A stretch of 64,000 nt of DNA from Fervidobacterium pennivorans DSM 9078 (GCF_000235405.2 NC_017095.1:831501-895500), one strand, 5' to 3'. Shown: positions 1-10,095, counted from the first letter of the stretch. The notes: generated by a model not told the origin, from the sequence alone. Made by a program: numbers and translations.

Positions 1-3000
1 ATTGTCTATATCCGCTATAAAGACAGTTACTTCTTTTTCCTTTCGTGAAACAGCGGGTTCTTCCATGTATTCTTGAAGAATTTCCAAAAATCTCCATCTG
101 TTGTATAGCCCTGTCAAAACATCCCTCGTTGCCCTTTCTCTATATATTATGCCTCTTACTTGACTTGCAAACAACTCATCCAACAGAGTTATCTTATCCC
201 ATATATCTTTTTTCTCTTCTTCCGATAACACCAAACGGTTGGTTGAGAAGAATATTAGATAATCGCTATCCTTGTCTATATTATCCTTGATATGCACCTC
301 GAGAGGGTCAAATCTAACAATGCTTTTCTTTTCATCAGAAGTCACAATGCCTATAGATGCTCTTAGATTCGTCTTTTTATCCCTCACTGATACAAAAACA
401 TGATGGGGCTCGAAAAGATTAATCAATATATTTGAAAATATCCTTAGAAATTCATCCAAACCTGTCTTTTGGTCGATTGATTTTAATATCTCGAGTGTAT
501 CAACTATCTCATTTTCCACCGCATTTCTTCGGAAATCAACAAACAAAATATCCTTCAAAGGCTGCTCAAAGTCTTTTTCAATTTCCAAATCAAAAACAAT
601 CCTTGCGATTCTTAGCTTTACTAAATCGCGTTTGATCTCATTTTGAATTAGCTCATAATATTTTTGCTTAGCCAGAAGTATGTAAAGCAAAGAGAGTTTT
701 GTCATTTCCGAAGTATAGAAACTGTCCCATTTGTCAAGCTCATCAGCCAATCTCTCTTTGTCGACCTTGTAGATTTGCTCTACAAATAGGTATAAAATCT
801 CTTCTCTCAGCAAAGTGTAATTCGATGTAATATAATCATTCCACGCTCTAAAGAATTCCTCATCATCCTTAGCCATTATCATTGCGGTGAAATATTCAAA
901 GGCTCTTGTATGAATTGCTGGATCGTCGTGGTGTTTTTGGATCAATTCTTTTGCATTTTCTCTATTCCCGCAAAGCATTTCATGGAGAATCAATCCTCGC
1001 AAAGAGTGATGAAGTAACTTTTTCTCAGATTCAATTTCAAAAGCTTTCTTAAAGTATCTTAAACCTTCTTCGTAACGCTGCAGATATGAATAAACCATAC
1101 CATGGAGTCTGTACAAGAAGGATAAATCAGAATAACTTAAGTAATCTTTGTGAGAGTTTTCTAACAAGGAAAACTCGGTAAATAGTTCTTTGAACTTTCC
1201 AAAATAAAGTAACTCACGTGCCAGGTTAAGCCTCTGGGTCAAACTGCGGCGCGTGTACCCAATTTCACCCACTATTTTTATGGCTTCTTTGAAATACACT
1301 ATGGAGAGTAGGTATCCATCGTACGCTATACCAAATGAGTTATATATGCTTACTAAAAGATGTTTCAAACTGTACTGATTAGCAATCTCCAGTGCTTGGT
1401 TTAAAAACACTGTAGCTTTCTTCCTATTCGTGTATACCAAAGCATTGCCAATTAACCATAACCATTCCGCCTTTAACTCGGCCCATTTTTCGTTCCAAAT
1501 TTTAATCTTTTGAATTTCTTCAACGTCAGGACCAGTATCTGATAGTTTATCGTAATATGACAAGTATGCCCTTTCCTTGATAAAAGATAGTTTTAATGAC
1601 TTGTATTTTGTTAGTTCGAAGGACCTCAAAATATCGTCAATATAAGAAACACAGTCTAAATACTTTTCTTCAACGAATAGTTCAAGTGCTTTCAGGTAAG
1701 TAAAAATTCTTTTTTCTGGAAGCTGTATGCTTTTAAAATTTAAACTAATTCCTTCTCGATTTTCAAGTTCAAGTCTCAACTTGTGGAATGCATATGATTC
1801 TTCTTTACAATTTTTCTTTAAGATTTCGTAAGCTTTGTATAAAGCATCCGACAGAAAAGAAGGAGAAAATGTGTATTTTTCCAATCCTATCTTCACAAAC
1901 CTAAGATAAGTAACTGCTGCAGATAGTTCCCTACCAGCCCGCATGTAGTGAAAAGCAGCTTTAAGCGCGTATTGATTATATGGACTGATGTGTCTACTGT
2001 ACTCTTTTGCCATCATCTCATGAATTAGTTTTAATTGCGCGTCATCTTCTATTGGAGATGCCAAATCGTAATCAACTATGTACTCACCATCGTCCGACCT
2101 TACTAATTGTTCTTCTATGAGTTTTCTTAGCATACTTTCTCCATCTTTGCCTGTTACTGAACTGAATATCATCAGGTCTTGCCTATCAAATTCCTTCCCT
2201 AAGGTTTTTATCAACAGCAAGTCTTCCGCCACACGTGAAAGTTTTGCTTCAATATCTTTGTCAGATAACTTCTTCCCTGGTATTTCAATAATGAATTTTT
2301 TATCCGGTTGCTTTGATTTGTAAGTCAAAACCACCGTTTTAATTTCAGAATTCTTCAGAATTTCTAAGAATCGTCTTACAAGATAATGGGGGTCGTCAAC
2401 ATCCTTGACTATCAGTATAACCTTCCCGAATCTCTTGAAAATATTAACCAGTTCACCAACCATCGCGTCGAATTTGCAAACTGAATATAAACACTGCACC
2501 AAGCCCGAGAATTCTTCTTGCGATAATTCATTCCTTTTTTTCAAAAGTAACTGTCTTATAACGTTTGTAAAATCATCGCCTATGTAAAATATAGCCTCAT
2601 TTTTTTCTGCAAAGTGGTAATCAATTCTCGCAACGTAATCCTTAAATAAACGATAATACCCTTTTGTATCGATTTGCACCACTTCGTAGTCTTTCTCGAC
2701 ATTGTCGATTTTTGAAATTATTTCGTAAAGTATACCTTCATTCAACCTATCTTTTTCTAAATCAGCGACTGTAACATTATTACCTTTAAGTTTTGAGACT
2801 ATACTTGCTTTCTCTCCGGTTTCATCTAAAAGTTCAATAATTTCTGCCAAAATCCGCATTGTTGAACTTTTATCGTAGGTGCCATTTTTAAGATACTCTT
2901 CGTCAACGAAAACACCGTTAAAACCTTCTGATGATTTTACTATTTGGGAGCTTTCAACTAACTGTTTGTAAAATTCAGGCCCGAAAATTACAGGAGGTCT

Positions 3001-3408
3001 AAAGAAAAATTCTCCTGCGTATATAAGGATATCGAACAAGCTTATAGCAGGAAACGGGGGAATATTACCAAGCAAGACAAATTTCGCAATTCTTAGAATT
3101 GCCTCAATGAGCCTTTTTTGTTCCTCATAAGATAGCGAGATTAATTCACCTGAGGGGGTTATGACGTGTTTTTCACCTGAGTATCTGAAGAATACGTTTA
3201 TACTTTCATCTGCACGCTCTACCGTGATGGGAAGTATAAATCTTTTAGAATACGTGTAACTATTTAAATGGACTACAAAGTCGTGAAAGTCATTCACAAA
3301 ATCTTTGCTGGTACTCCATTTTAGGACCATTCCATCCTCTGTTTCTATAACCTCTTCTTTACAAAGTAAATCTCTAATGAGTGCTAAATTAGAATTTAAA
3401 CGCGTAAT
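1..3408 (-). CDS. Large signalling protein: STAND-like ATPase region, TPR region, GAF-like region and C-terminal GGDEF (diguanylate cyclase), 3' end outside window
   Basis: One frame stays open from about 3408 to the window edge (about 1136 codons), so the C-terminus is missing. The last residues carry the opening of a GGDEF domain: RDVLTGLYNR around residue 1095, then FIADIDN. This suggests cyclic-di-GMP synthesis, but the GG(D/E)EF loop itself lies outside. Just before it is a GAF-like stretch. Residues about 480-900 are helical and TPR-like. Around residue 335 the string VKDVDDPHYLVRRF resembles the Walker B region of a STAND/AAA ATPase, but I see no good P-loop. Residues 1-215 are unassigned. 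The start is unclear: a ribosome-binding site AGGGGGG lies at 3411-3418, yet no ATG, GTG or TTG follows in frame. ATT at 3408 or ACG at 3405 are the nearest choices, and the first in-frame ATG is about 28 codons in. Confidence 0.75.
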   Translation of the reverse strand, partial: MTRLNSNLALIRDLLCKEEVIETEDGMVLKWSTSKDFVNDFHDFVVHLNSYTYSKRFILPITVERADESINVFFRYSGEKHVITPSGELISLSYEEQKRLIEAILRIAKFVLLGNIPPFPAISLFDILIYAGEFFFRPPVIFGPEFYKQLVESSQIVKSSEGFNGVFVDEEYLKNGTYDKSSTMRILAEIIELLDETGEKASIVSKLKGNNVTVADLEKDRLNEGILYEIISKIDNVEKDYEVVQIDTKGYYRLFKDYVARIDYHFAEKNEAIFYIGDDFTNVIRQLLLKKRNELSQEEFSGLVQCLYSVCKFDAMVGELVNIFKRFGKVILIVKDVDDPHYLVRRFLEILKNSEIKTVVLTYKSKQPDKKFIIEIPGKKLSDKDIEAKLSRVAEDLLLIKTLGKEFDRQDLMIFSSVTGKDGESMLRKLIEEQLVRSDDGEYIVDYDLASPIEDDAQLKLIHEMMAKEYSRHISPYNQYALKAAFHYMRAGRELSAAVTYLRFVKIGLEKYTFSPSFLSDALYKAYEILKKNCKEESYAFHKLRLELENREGISLNFKSIQLPEKRIFTYLKALELFVEEKYLDCVSYIDDILRSFELTKYKSLKLSFIKERAYLSYYDKLSDTGPDVEEIQKIKIWNEKWAELKAEWLWLIGNALVYTNRKKATVFLNQALEIANQYSLKHLLVSIYNSFGIAYDGYLLSIVYFKEAIKIVGEIGYTRRSLTQRLNLARELLYFGKFKELFTEFSLLENSHKDYLSYSDLSFLYRLHGMVYSYLQRYEEGLRYFKKAFEIESEKKLLHHSLRGLILHEMLCGNRENAKELIQKHHDDPAIHTRAFEYFTAMIMAKDDEEFFRAWNDYITSNYTLLREEILYLFVEQIYKVDKERLADELDKWDSFYTSEMTKLSLLYILLAKQKYYELIQNEIKRDLVKLRIARIVFDLEIEKDFEQPLKDILFVDFRRNAVENEIVDTLEILKSIDQKTGLDEFLRIFSNILINLFEPHHVFVSVRDKKTNLRASIGIVTSDEKKSIVRFDPLEVHIKDNIDKDSDYLIFFSTNRLVLSEEEKKDIWDKITLLDELFASQVRGIIYRERATRDVLTGLYNRWRFLEILQEYMEEPAVSRKEKEVTVFIADIDN

Positions 3409-3486
3409 AACCCCCCCTGGGATTTAGGAAAAGGTAATACCAACAAAAACTTAAAGCTATCTTATTTTGATAGTAATGTTGGCTAT

Positions 3487-4482
3487 CTAAATATTCTTAA
3501 TAGCCTCCAATTGTGTGTTAAACATCAACTTAGCTTCCCTAATAACTTGTTCTACGATAACGGATAATTCTCCTTTCAAAGTACATCCTGCAGCTCTTGG
3601 GTGTCCACCGCCACCTAGAAGAACTGCCAATTTACTACAATCAAACCAATCTTTGGAGCGGAAACTTATGTGCACCTCGTTCTGTTCATATTCAGAAAAG
3701 AAGATGGCAAGTTCTACACCCTGTATTGAACGTAGTTCCCCAACAAAACCACCACTGTCGTCTTCTGTACAGTTGTTTGATTCGTAATCTTTCTTCGAAA
3801 GATAAGAGTAGACTATTTGTCCATCGTTTTCTGTGCGGATATGCTCAACCATAGTTGATAGCAATTTAAACTGTTCGATTCTTTTATTTTCAAAAATCCT
3901 TGAAACTAGATATGGTTTCCCGCCCATAGAAACAAGTTTTGTCGCATCGGAAAAGACAGTTTCGTCAGCGTTGGAGTATCTGAAAAAGCCCGTGTCCGTA
4001 GCTATGCCCATGAGGTTAATTGTGGCAAGTTTTTCATCGTATGAAACACCAAGTTCTGTGTTAATTCTGAAAACCATCTGGGCAGTGGAACCAAACCTTG
4101 TATCAACCCAATTTAACGTTCCAAAAAGTGTATTTGTACCATGATGGTCAACTACGGCCGTTGTAACTTTTCCTAGAAATTCTTGAAAACGTCCAATCCT
4201 ATCAGGACTTGATGCGTCGACAACAAGCATAAAATCTGGTTCAAAACCGCTATTGACTATCTCATCGTAACCTTTAATAAGATTTGTCTCATCAAACTCG
4301 TAGAAATACCAAGGAATCCTCCAATCAATGCCTGCCAATACTTCTTTGCCTAATTTTTGGAGCCCCAACGTAGCACTCAGAACTGAGCTTATATCATCGC
4401 CATCAGGCATTATATGTCCAACAACTAAAACCTTTTTAGCAAGATTAAGTTCGCCTACTATTGAAAGGAAATCGCGATTCAT
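3487..4482 (-). CDS. nrnA: DHH/DHHA1 phosphoesterase, NrnA-type oligoribonuclease / pAp phosphatase
   Basis: This 331-residue protein hydrolyses short RNA oligonucleotides and 3'-phosphoadenosine 5'-phosphate in the cytoplasm, as known for the NrnA family. It has the metal-binding GHIMPDGDD motif at 22-30, VVDHHGTN around 110-117 (the DHH motif) and the C-terminal DHHA1 motif GGGGHPRAAG at 290-299. Length is normal for the family. The start ATG overlaps the stop of the purine nucleoside phosphorylase gene (ATGA), so the two are translationally coupled. NrnA-type enzymes can also degrade pGpG, which would fit the downstream GGDEF gene, but that link is inference. Confidence 0.88.
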   Translation of the reverse strand: MNRDFLSIVGELNLAKKVLVVGHIMPDGDDISSVLSATLGLQKLGKEVLAGIDWRIPWYFYEFDETNLIKGYDEIVNSGFEPDFMLVVDASSPDRIGRFQEFLGKVTTAVVDHHGTNTLFGTLNWVDTRFGSTAQMVFRINTELGVSYDEKLATINLMGIATDTGFFRYSNADETVFSDATKLVSMGGKPYLVSRIFENKRIEQFKLLSTMVEHIRTENDGQIVYSYLSKKDYESNNCTEDDSGGFVGELRSIQGVELAIFFSEYEQNEVHISFRSKDWFDCSKLAVLLGGGGHPRAAGCTLKGELSVIVEQVIREAKLMFNTQLEAIKNI

Positions 4483-5282
4483 TCAAGCACCTCCAAAGCT
4501 TTTTTAACTACTTGCGTAAATCTTTCCTTAACCTTATTCGCGACTTCAACAACTTCTTCATGCGACAAAGGTTGGTCAAGTATACCAGCTGCCATATTTG
4601 TGGCACAAGAGAATACTAAAACTTTTATACCAGCGTGTGCACAAACGATTACTTCTGGAACTGTTGACATCCCTACCAAGTCAGCTCCAAGTTTTCTAAA
4701 AGCTCTTATTTCCGCCGGAGTCTCATAAGTAGGACCAGTTACAGCTAAATAGACTCCTTCGTTCATGTCTGGAAAAACGTTCTTTACTTTTTCCATCCAT
4801 GTTCTGTCAAAAGCTCCGAGCATATCTGGAAACCTTGGACCTATATCTTCATCATTTGGACCTCTCAGTGGATTTCGGAACATAAGGTTTATAACATCCT
4901 TAACCAAGACTATGTCACCAGGCTTGTAACTTGTGTTAATTGCACCTGCGGCGTTTGTGATAAGCATCCGCTCTATTCCGAGAAGTTTTAACGTGTGTAT
5001 AACAACCTTTATATCACCTGGATTCCAACCTTCGTATATATGAAATCTACCATTCAAAACAACGACCTCTTTACCGAAGAGTTCACCAAAGATTAGTTTT
5101 CCCTCATGTCCAGGCGCCGTGGAATAAGGAAAATTAGGGATATCTTTGTAACTTATATGTGTAGCGTTCTTTACCTCATTAGCCAAAAAACCCAATCCGG
5201 AGCCAAGTATGAGTGCTATCTTGGGTTTTGAAGTAATTTTTGAAGCTATATAATCATATGCTTCTTTAACTCGCTTATCCAC
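4479..5282 (-). CDS. punA: Purine nucleoside phosphorylase (trimeric type)
   Basis: This 267-residue enzyme cleaves purine nucleosides with phosphate to the base and (deoxy)ribose-1-phosphate in purine salvage. Family signatures are the phosphate loop LGSGLG near residue 26, APGHEGKL near 57, NAAGAI near 114 and a substrate-loop region TGPTYETPAEIRAF near 181. GADLVGMSTVPEV follows, typical of the PNP/MTAP family. The start is GTG at 5282 behind a TAGGAGGG ribosome-binding site. A TATAAT-like -10 lies upstream at 5361-5366 on this strand. It heads the run punA-nrnA-GGDEF gene. Substrate preference (inosine/guanosine versus methylthioadenosine) cannot be read from sequence alone. Confidence 0.88.
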   Translation of the reverse strand: MDKRVKEAYDYIASKITSKPKIALILGSGLGFLANEVKNATHISYKDIPNFPYSTAPGHEGKLIFGELFGKEVVVLNGRFHIYEGWNPGDIKVVIHTLKLLGIERMLITNAAGAINTSYKPGDIVLVKDVINLMFRNPLRGPNDEDIGPRFPDMLGAFDRTWMEKVKNVFPDMNEGVYLAVTGPTYETPAEIRAFRKLGADLVGMSTVPEVIVCAHAGIKVLVFSCATNMAAGILDQPLSHEEVVEVANKVKERFTQVVKKALEVLE

Positions 5283-5402
5283 GAAAATCCCTCCTAAAGA
5301 GCTCTTTGCATTATCTTATTCTTGTTTTAAAATTGAGTTGTAGCTCTCATTTTTCATTTTATTATACCATAACTTCTTTAAAACCAAAGCCAAAAAAACG
5401 TG

Positions 5403-5710
5403 AAAGATTGGATAACGTTAACTTGTAGTGATGAAAGTAGCTAATTGCGAAATGGTGCTATTGATGTGCACATGAGAATGAGAAAGCCTGAAGGAATGAT
5501 TGCAGACTTTGCAAAGAAATTGTTGATTGCCGTATTTGTCGTGACCGTTTTTGTATAGTTTGGTAGAGCTACACTTTGGGCAAGAAGGCGTTGAATTATT
5601 CATATTGGGATACCTCTTTTAGGTAAGAGTTGTTAGGGGTGTCCCCTATTTAAAGAATGATGTGGATTTTGGTGAGTTTCAATACTTTTAGTTAACATTA
5701 TCAAAGATTG
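5403..5710. mobile_element. Miniature internally deleted copy of the IS6-like element, with 8-bp target duplication
   Basis: The element spans 5411-5702 (292 bp) and is flanked by the direct repeat AAAGATTG at 5403-5410 and 5703-5710. Its ends match those of the intact element at 22320-23378: one end reads GATAATGTTAACTAAAAG inwards from 5702, the other GATAACGTTAACTTG inwards from 5411. About 770 bp of the middle are missing. The small ORF inside (5418-5603, minus) joins the first transposase zinc finger in frame to the last 17 or so transposase codons, ending FITTS like the parent. The element ends just upstream of the alanine racemase-like gene's ribosome-binding site, so it supplies the DNA in front of that gene. 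Confidence 0.88.
5418..5603 (-). pseudogene. Internally deleted transposase remnant (61 codons) in the miniature element
   Basis: The first about 44 residues match the N-terminal zinc finger of the intact transposase at 22421-23371, including CPKCSS and CKVCNHSF with their paired cysteines. The last residues (INSTISQLATFITTS) match its C-terminus (INCILSHLHSFITTS). The whole DDE catalytic core is absent, so no transposase activity is expected. The reading frame survived the deletion. Such a peptide could in principle still bind element ends, but there is no evidence that it is made. Confidence 0.85.
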
Positions 5711-5726
5711 AAAGGGGGAGCTAGTG

Positions 5727-6815
5727 ATGATAAAACCAGAAAGACGATACCCGCGTATGATAATAAATCTTTCTGCCATAAGAGAGAACGCTTCAAAAGT
5801 TGCTCAGCTTTGCCATTCAAGGGGCATAGAGCTTGTTGGAGTTACGAAACTTTCACTTGGGAATCCAACAATTGCAAAGGTAATGCGCACTGCTGGCGTC
5901 GACAAAATTGGAGAATCTCGGCTGAAGAATATTCTAAACCTTTACCAAAATGGTGTTCCAGGTCCTTTCCAGTTGCTAAGGATCCCTATGCTCTCGGAAA
6001 TTCCCCAAGCTGTTCGTTTGGTTGATGAATTCTTGGTTTCTATGCCTGAAGCTGCTTTTGAGATTGATAAACAAGCAGGGGAATTAGATAAAAACGTGAG
6101 CATTGTTTATATGATAGATGTTGGAGATTTAAGAGAAGGTGTATGGTTTGAAAACGCGGTTGATGAAATTCTTTCAGTTGCAGGAAAACTAAAGCACGCT
6201 ATTTTAAGAGGAATAGGAACAAACGTTGGATGTTACGGTGGAGTCCTACCGACAAAAGAAAATATGACCGTGCTTATAGAAATTGCGAAAGAACTAGAAT
6301 CTAAACTTGGATATAAGTTAGTAATTAGTGGTGGAAGTACAGTTACGCTTAGTCTTTTAGAAAATGGTGCTTTACCAGAAGGAATTAATCAATTCAGGGT
6401 AGGCGAAGGCATAATACTTGGAACCGATGCTACGGGAGACAGGGATATTCCATATCTAAGACAAGATACAGTAATTCTGGAGGCAGAAGTTATAGAAGTA
6501 GATTACAAGCCGTCTGTTCCTGTTGGAGAGTTGGGGAAAGATGCGTTTGGTAGGACACCACGATTTGAAGACAAAGGATACAGAAAAAGAATTATACTTG
6601 CCGTGGGCGAGCAGGATGTTAAACCCGATGGATTAATACCTCTTGTAGATGGCTTGCATGTTCTCCACGCATCAAGTGATCATTTGATAGTCGACACAAC
6701 AGAAAGCACTGAAACATTTAAATTAGGAGACATTGTTCGTTTCAGAATGAGCTATGGTTGTGCATTGAGAGCGTTCACAAGTCCGTATGTAGAAAAAATA
6801 TTCATCGAAGATTAA
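5727..6815 (+). CDS. Alanine racemase-fold PLP enzyme (alanine/ornithine racemase-like)
   Basis: This 362-residue protein has the fold III (alanine racemase N-terminal) layout: [15 protein letters not shown] at the start and the PLP lysine in GVTKLSL (Lys41). The barrel ends with a glycine-rich ISGGST segment, followed by a C-terminal beta domain. It resembles the alanine/ornithine racemase-type proteins of thermophilic anaerobes (Orr-like) more than canonical Alr; the amino-acid substrate is not certain. The start is ATG 5727 behind AAAGGGGGA at 5711-5719; GTG 5724 is an alternative. The gene begins 24 bp after the miniature IS copy. Its 3' end overlaps the convergent ygiQ gene by 14 bp. Confidence 0.75.
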   Translation: MIKPERRYPRMIINLSAIRENASKVAQLCHSRGIELVGVTKLSLGNPTIAKVMRTAGVDKIGESRLKNILNLYQNGVPGPFQLLRIPMLSEIPQAVRLVDEFLVSMPEAAFEIDKQAGELDKNVSIVYMIDVGDLREGVWFENAVDEILSVAGKLKHAILRGIGTNVGCYGGVLPTKENMTVLIEIAKELESKLGYKLVISGGSTVTLSLLENGALPEGINQFRVGEGIILGTDATGDRDIPYLRQDTVILEAEVIEVDYKPSVPVGELGKDAFGRTPRFEDKGYRKRIILAVGEQDVKPDGLIPLVDGLHVLHASSDHLIVDTTESTETFKLGDIVRFRMSYGCALRAFTSPYVEKIFIED

Positions 6816-8532
6816 CAATGTTTTCCTTTAGTGCATTTCTAACCTTGTCTCTTCTTTCGACGTAAATTTCTTCGCCAGTGAATGGGTCAAAACCTGTGTA
6901 GTATATCGTTGTGCTGAGTGTGCCGGGAGTAGGTGTAAATATCTGCACTTGCTGGGGGACATATCCAAGGTGCTTTTTTATGAATTCCCTTAGGTAAATG
7001 TTTTCCTTTTCCCCCTCCCCGGGGTGGGCAACTATGAAATAGCCAATAACGTACTTCCTTTGTCTTTTTCTTTTTGCTGCTGCTTCGAACCTTTTTTTGA
7101 ACTCTAAGAATAGTTCGGCGGAAGGTTTTCTCATGATTTTTAGAACATACGGATGAGCATGTTCAGGTGCTAACTTAAGTTGTCCTGATGTAAAATCAAC
7201 CAAAGATGATATTATGTAGTCTGCGTTTTTTGAAGCAAGAATCAAATCATGTCTTATACCAGAGCCTACGAATACGTGTTTTACCCTTGGGATACTTTTA
7301 ACTTTTTTCAAAAGCTCAATGAATTCATCAGTTGCGTCATTTTTATTTTCCCCTGACAAGGCTAACTTACAAACGTTAGGTACTAGACAACTTCTAAGAC
7401 ATTGGCCTCTGGTATTTCTAACCGGACAAGATAAGCCAAACATATTTGCGGTTGGTCCACCAACGTCAACAATAGTTCCACGAAACTCAGGCATTTTGGT
7501 GAGAATTTTAACTTCTTCAAGTATTGAATCAACGGAGCGTGAAATAACAAGTGTTGTTTGGTGATTTGTAATTGCACAGAATGAACAGTTTCCAAAGCAA
7601 CCTCTCACAGCTGTAATGGAAAACTTTACAGTTTCTATAGCCTTTACCGGTCCTTTGGCAAGATAGTAAGGATGAACTCTCCTGGTATATGGTAGCAAAT
7701 AAAGCTCATCTAACTCATCTTGTGTTAAGGGCAAAGCTGGAGGGTACTGGATAACGTATCGATTATCGTGCTTTTGAACCAGAATTACCTTTTTCAAAGG
7801 TTCGGTATTTTCGACCATTATCCTATAAGCTTCTGCATACTTCCGTTTATCATTTACAACCTCTTCATAAGATGGGAGATGAATGAGATTCAAATTTTCT
7901 TCTAAGTTTAAACTTTCCAAAGAGCTCTTCCATGTAACGGTTCCCGAAATACCATCGAGGCTCTTTCCTGCAGCTATCCTTTCAGCTATCTCCAAGATAG
8001 CGCGTTCACCCATTCCGTAAACTAAGATATCAGCCTTTGAATCCAGAAGTATCGACTTTCTAACCTTATCACTCCACCAATCATAATGTGCGAATCTTCT
8101 AAGACTTGCCTCGATACCGCCAATAACTATTTTTACATCCTTGAATACTTGCTTAATCCAGTTCACGTACTGTATAACTGCCCTATCTGGACGCTTGTTA
8201 TTAACACCACCTGGAGTGTAGTCATCACTTTTTCTTTTCTTACGTGACGCTGTGTAGTTTGCGACCATTGAGTCTACGTTTCCTGATGTAACTCCAAAGA
8301 ACAAATTAGGTCTTCCAAGCCTTTTTATATCTTCTGGACCTTCCGGTTGTGCTATTATTCCTACCTTATAACCCCTTGCTTCCAACAGCCTACCTAATAA
8401 AGCAACTCCAAAAGACGGGTGATCCACGTAGGCATCACCCGTCACTAAGATAACGTCTAAACTTTTTAAATTTCGCGCTTTTATTTCTTCCTCTGTCGTT
8501 GGTAAAAACATATTTAAGTTAGAATTTTTCAT
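6802..8532 (-). CDS. ygiQ: YgiQ-family radical SAM protein (UPF0313)
   Basis: This 576-residue protein carries the YgiQ N-terminal signature [14 protein letters not shown] and a radical SAM motif CFGNCSFC (CX3CX2C). That motif should hold a [4Fe-4S] cluster that cleaves S-adenosylmethionine. A late [18 protein letters not shown] segment and a C-terminal [11 protein letters not shown] segment are typical of the family. The reaction of YgiQ proteins is not established. The start ATG at 8532 overlaps the glnA stop codon (ATGA); a GTG at 8559 would add nine residues inside glnA. The protein begins near FLPTT, as in known family members, which favours the shorter form. It forms an operon with glnA. 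Confidence 0.85.
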   Translation of the reverse strand: MKNSNLNMFLPTTEEEIKARNLKSLDVILVTGDAYVDHPSFGVALLGRLLEARGYKVGIIAQPEGPEDIKRLGRPNLFFGVTSGNVDSMVANYTASRKKRKSDDYTPGGVNNKRPDRAVIQYVNWIKQVFKDVKIVIGGIEASLRRFAHYDWWSDKVRKSILLDSKADILVYGMGERAILEIAERIAAGKSLDGISGTVTWKSSLESLNLEENLNLIHLPSYEEVVNDKRKYAEAYRIMVENTEPLKKVILVQKHDNRYVIQYPPALPLTQDELDELYLLPYTRRVHPYYLAKGPVKAIETVKFSITAVRGCFGNCSFCAITNHQTTLVISRSVDSILEEVKILTKMPEFRGTIVDVGGPTANMFGLSCPVRNTRGQCLRSCLVPNVCKLALSGENKNDATDEFIELLKKVKSIPRVKHVFVGSGIRHDLILASKNADYIISSLVDFTSGQLKLAPEHAHPYVLKIMRKPSAELFLEFKKRFEAAAKRKRQRKYVIGYFIVAHPGEGEKENIYLREFIKKHLGYVPQQVQIFTPTPGTLSTTIYYTGFDPFTGEEIYVERRDKVRNALKENIVNLR

Positions 8533-9866
8533 ATATTCTCGTATTTCCTCCTCTCCCACTCAGTGACAGTGGTTGAATATTCCCACCACTCTCGTTCTTT
8601 CAATTTTAAGAACTTTTCCCAAATATGTTCGCCAAGGACTTCTCTAACAAGCTTGCTATTTTCAGCTTCGTTTAGTGCTTCTTTTAAATTCGAAGGTAGT
8701 CTATAAATACCACGTTTTTGCTTTTCACTTTCGGACATCTGATAAATGTTTTCCTCAACAGCCGCTGGAGGTTCTATCTTGTTCTCAATTCCGTCCAATC
8801 CAGCTGCAAGAATTACGGCAAATGCCAAATACGGGTTGCATGATGGATCCGGAGACCTGTACTCGATTCTCGTTGATTTTCCTCTAGCTTTTGGTATCCT
8901 TATCAACGCTGTTCTGTTTCCCTTACTCCAAGCAATGTTCACAGGAGCCTCATAACCAGGAACGAGCCTTTTGTAACTGTTGATCGTTGGGTTCGTTATA
9001 GCCGTTATTTCTCGCGCATGTGCAATCAGACCACCTATAAAGTATCTCATAACTTGAGATATCCCATCAGGAGTGCTTTCATCGTAAAAGGCGTTTTTCC
9101 CGTCGAGTGTAAATAAGCTCATATGAACATGCATTCCGCTACCATTTACACCAAAGAACGGTTTTGGCATAAACGTTGCATAGAGATTGTTCTTTATAGC
9201 AAGCGTTTTTATTACAAGCTTCACAGTCTGAACGTTATCAGCTGCAATAACAGGTTCTGCGTATCTAAAATCTACCTCATGTTGTGAAGGTGCAACCTCA
9301 TGATGAGTAGTCTCAACATCCAGTCCCATTTCCTCTAAGTGAACAGATACTTCCGTCCTGATATGCTCTGCAATATCAACTGGTAGAAGGTCAAAATAAC
9401 TACCGCTGTCTAAGAATTCGAAAACGGGTCTGTTATTTTGCCTTGGAAGGATGAAAAATTCAACTTCTGGACCTGCGTAGGGTATGAACCCCATCTTTCG
9501 AGCCTTTTCTTCAACAAGCTTTAACCTATATCTTGGGTCACCATCGAAGGGATGTTCAAAATCGCTGTAAACATCACATATAATTCTCGCACTTCTGTGA
9601 CCGTCAAACGTCCAAGGAAGCATAGCCACAGTTCTTAGATCTGGTTTGAGGTACATATCAGATTCATAAAGCCTTGCAAACCCCTCAACGGAAGAACCAT
9701 CAAACATGATACCCGATTCTAAAGCTGTTTCAAGTTCATCAACAGGGATTTCAACATTTTTCATCATCCCGTTTATATCCGTAAACTGTAATCTTACAAA
9801 CCTGACCTGGTTTTCTTCCACAAACCTAAAAAGCTCCTCACGAGTCATCTCTTTGTTTGACGCCAT
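8529..9866 (-). CDS. glnA: Glutamine synthetase, type I
   Basis: This 445-residue enzyme makes glutamine from glutamate, ammonia and ATP. Visible signatures are FDGSSVEGF near residue 55, the ATP/metal segment with GPEVEFF near 130, [14 protein letters not shown] near 239 and [17 protein letters not shown] near 292. The length fits the short GSI-alpha form of Bacillus and Thermotoga, which lacks the long adenylylation-type C-terminus. I see no glnB or glnR neighbour. It starts at ATG 9866 after a GGGGGGGAAG ribosome-binding site and has its own sigma-A promoter at 9934-9962. Confidence 0.95.
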   Translation of the reverse strand: MASNKEMTREELFRFVEENQVRFVRLQFTDINGMMKNVEIPVDELETALESGIMFDGSSVEGFARLYESDMYLKPDLRTVAMLPWTFDGHRSARIICDVYSDFEHPFDGDPRYRLKLVEEKARKMGFIPYAGPEVEFFILPRQNNRPVFEFLDSGSYFDLLPVDIAEHIRTEVSVHLEEMGLDVETTHHEVAPSQHEVDFRYAEPVIAADNVQTVKLVIKTLAIKNNLYATFMPKPFFGVNGSGMHVHMSLFTLDGKNAFYDESTPDGISQVMRYFIGGLIAHAREITAITNPTINSYKRLVPGYEAPVNIAWSKGNRTALIRIPKARGKSTRIEYRSPDPSCNPYLAFAVILAAGLDGIENKIEPPAAVEENIYQMSESEKQKRGIYRLPSNLKEALNEAENSKLVREVLGEHIWEKFLKLKEREWWEYSTTVTEWERRKYENI

Positions 9867-9933
9867 AACTTCCCCCCCACTTTTTGTAATCTAAAAATAG
9901 TGAGTAAAAACGCGCAATAACAACTATGACTGT

Positions 9934-9962
9934 ATTTTATCACTTTCACACTTAACAGTCAA
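9934..9962 (-). promoter_or_regulatory. Sigma-A promoter of glnA
   Basis: On the minus strand TTGACT (9962-9957) and TAAAAT (9939-9934) are separated by 17 bp, close to consensus. The 5' leader to the glnA ATG would be about 60 bases. No clear operator palindrome is seen. Confidence 0.75.
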
Positions 9963-10046
9963 TTATAATCACACATTTTTGGAACTCTCGTCCAACGCAC
10001 AGTTAACACAAAAAAGGAAGATGCACGATGTATCAAAACCTTTTCG

Positions 10047-10095
10047 TTGACAATTTTAGCTTTACCTCTTATAATCTTATTGAGAATCATTCTCA
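10047..10095 (+). promoter_or_regulatory. Feo promoter with Fur-type operator over the start site
   Basis: TTGACA at 10047-10052 and TATAAT at 10070-10075 are exact consensus hexamers with 17-bp spacing. The predicted start site (about 10082) lies in a perfect 7-1-7 inverted repeat, TGAGAATCATTCTCA at 10081-10095, which has the layout of a Fur-family box. Repression by iron-bound Fur is the expected behaviour; no fur gene lies in the window. Confidence 0.85.

Noticed and set aside
2760-3408. Active Ser/Thr kinase domain at the N-terminus of the large GGDEF protein
   Set aside because: The region has loose kinase-like spacing, but no glycine loop, HRD or DFG motif could be found, so no kinase call is made.
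3487-4144. Long plus-strand ORFs opposite the nrnA gene
   Set aside because: They lie fully opposite a gene with clear DHH/DHHA1 motifs, lack ribosome-binding sites and have no recognisable protein features. The same holds for the other antisense ORFs in the window.
5361-5389. A full promoter for punA
   Set aside because: The -10 TATAAT is good, but the position of a -35 shows no acceptable hexamer, so only the -10 is mentioned with the gene.
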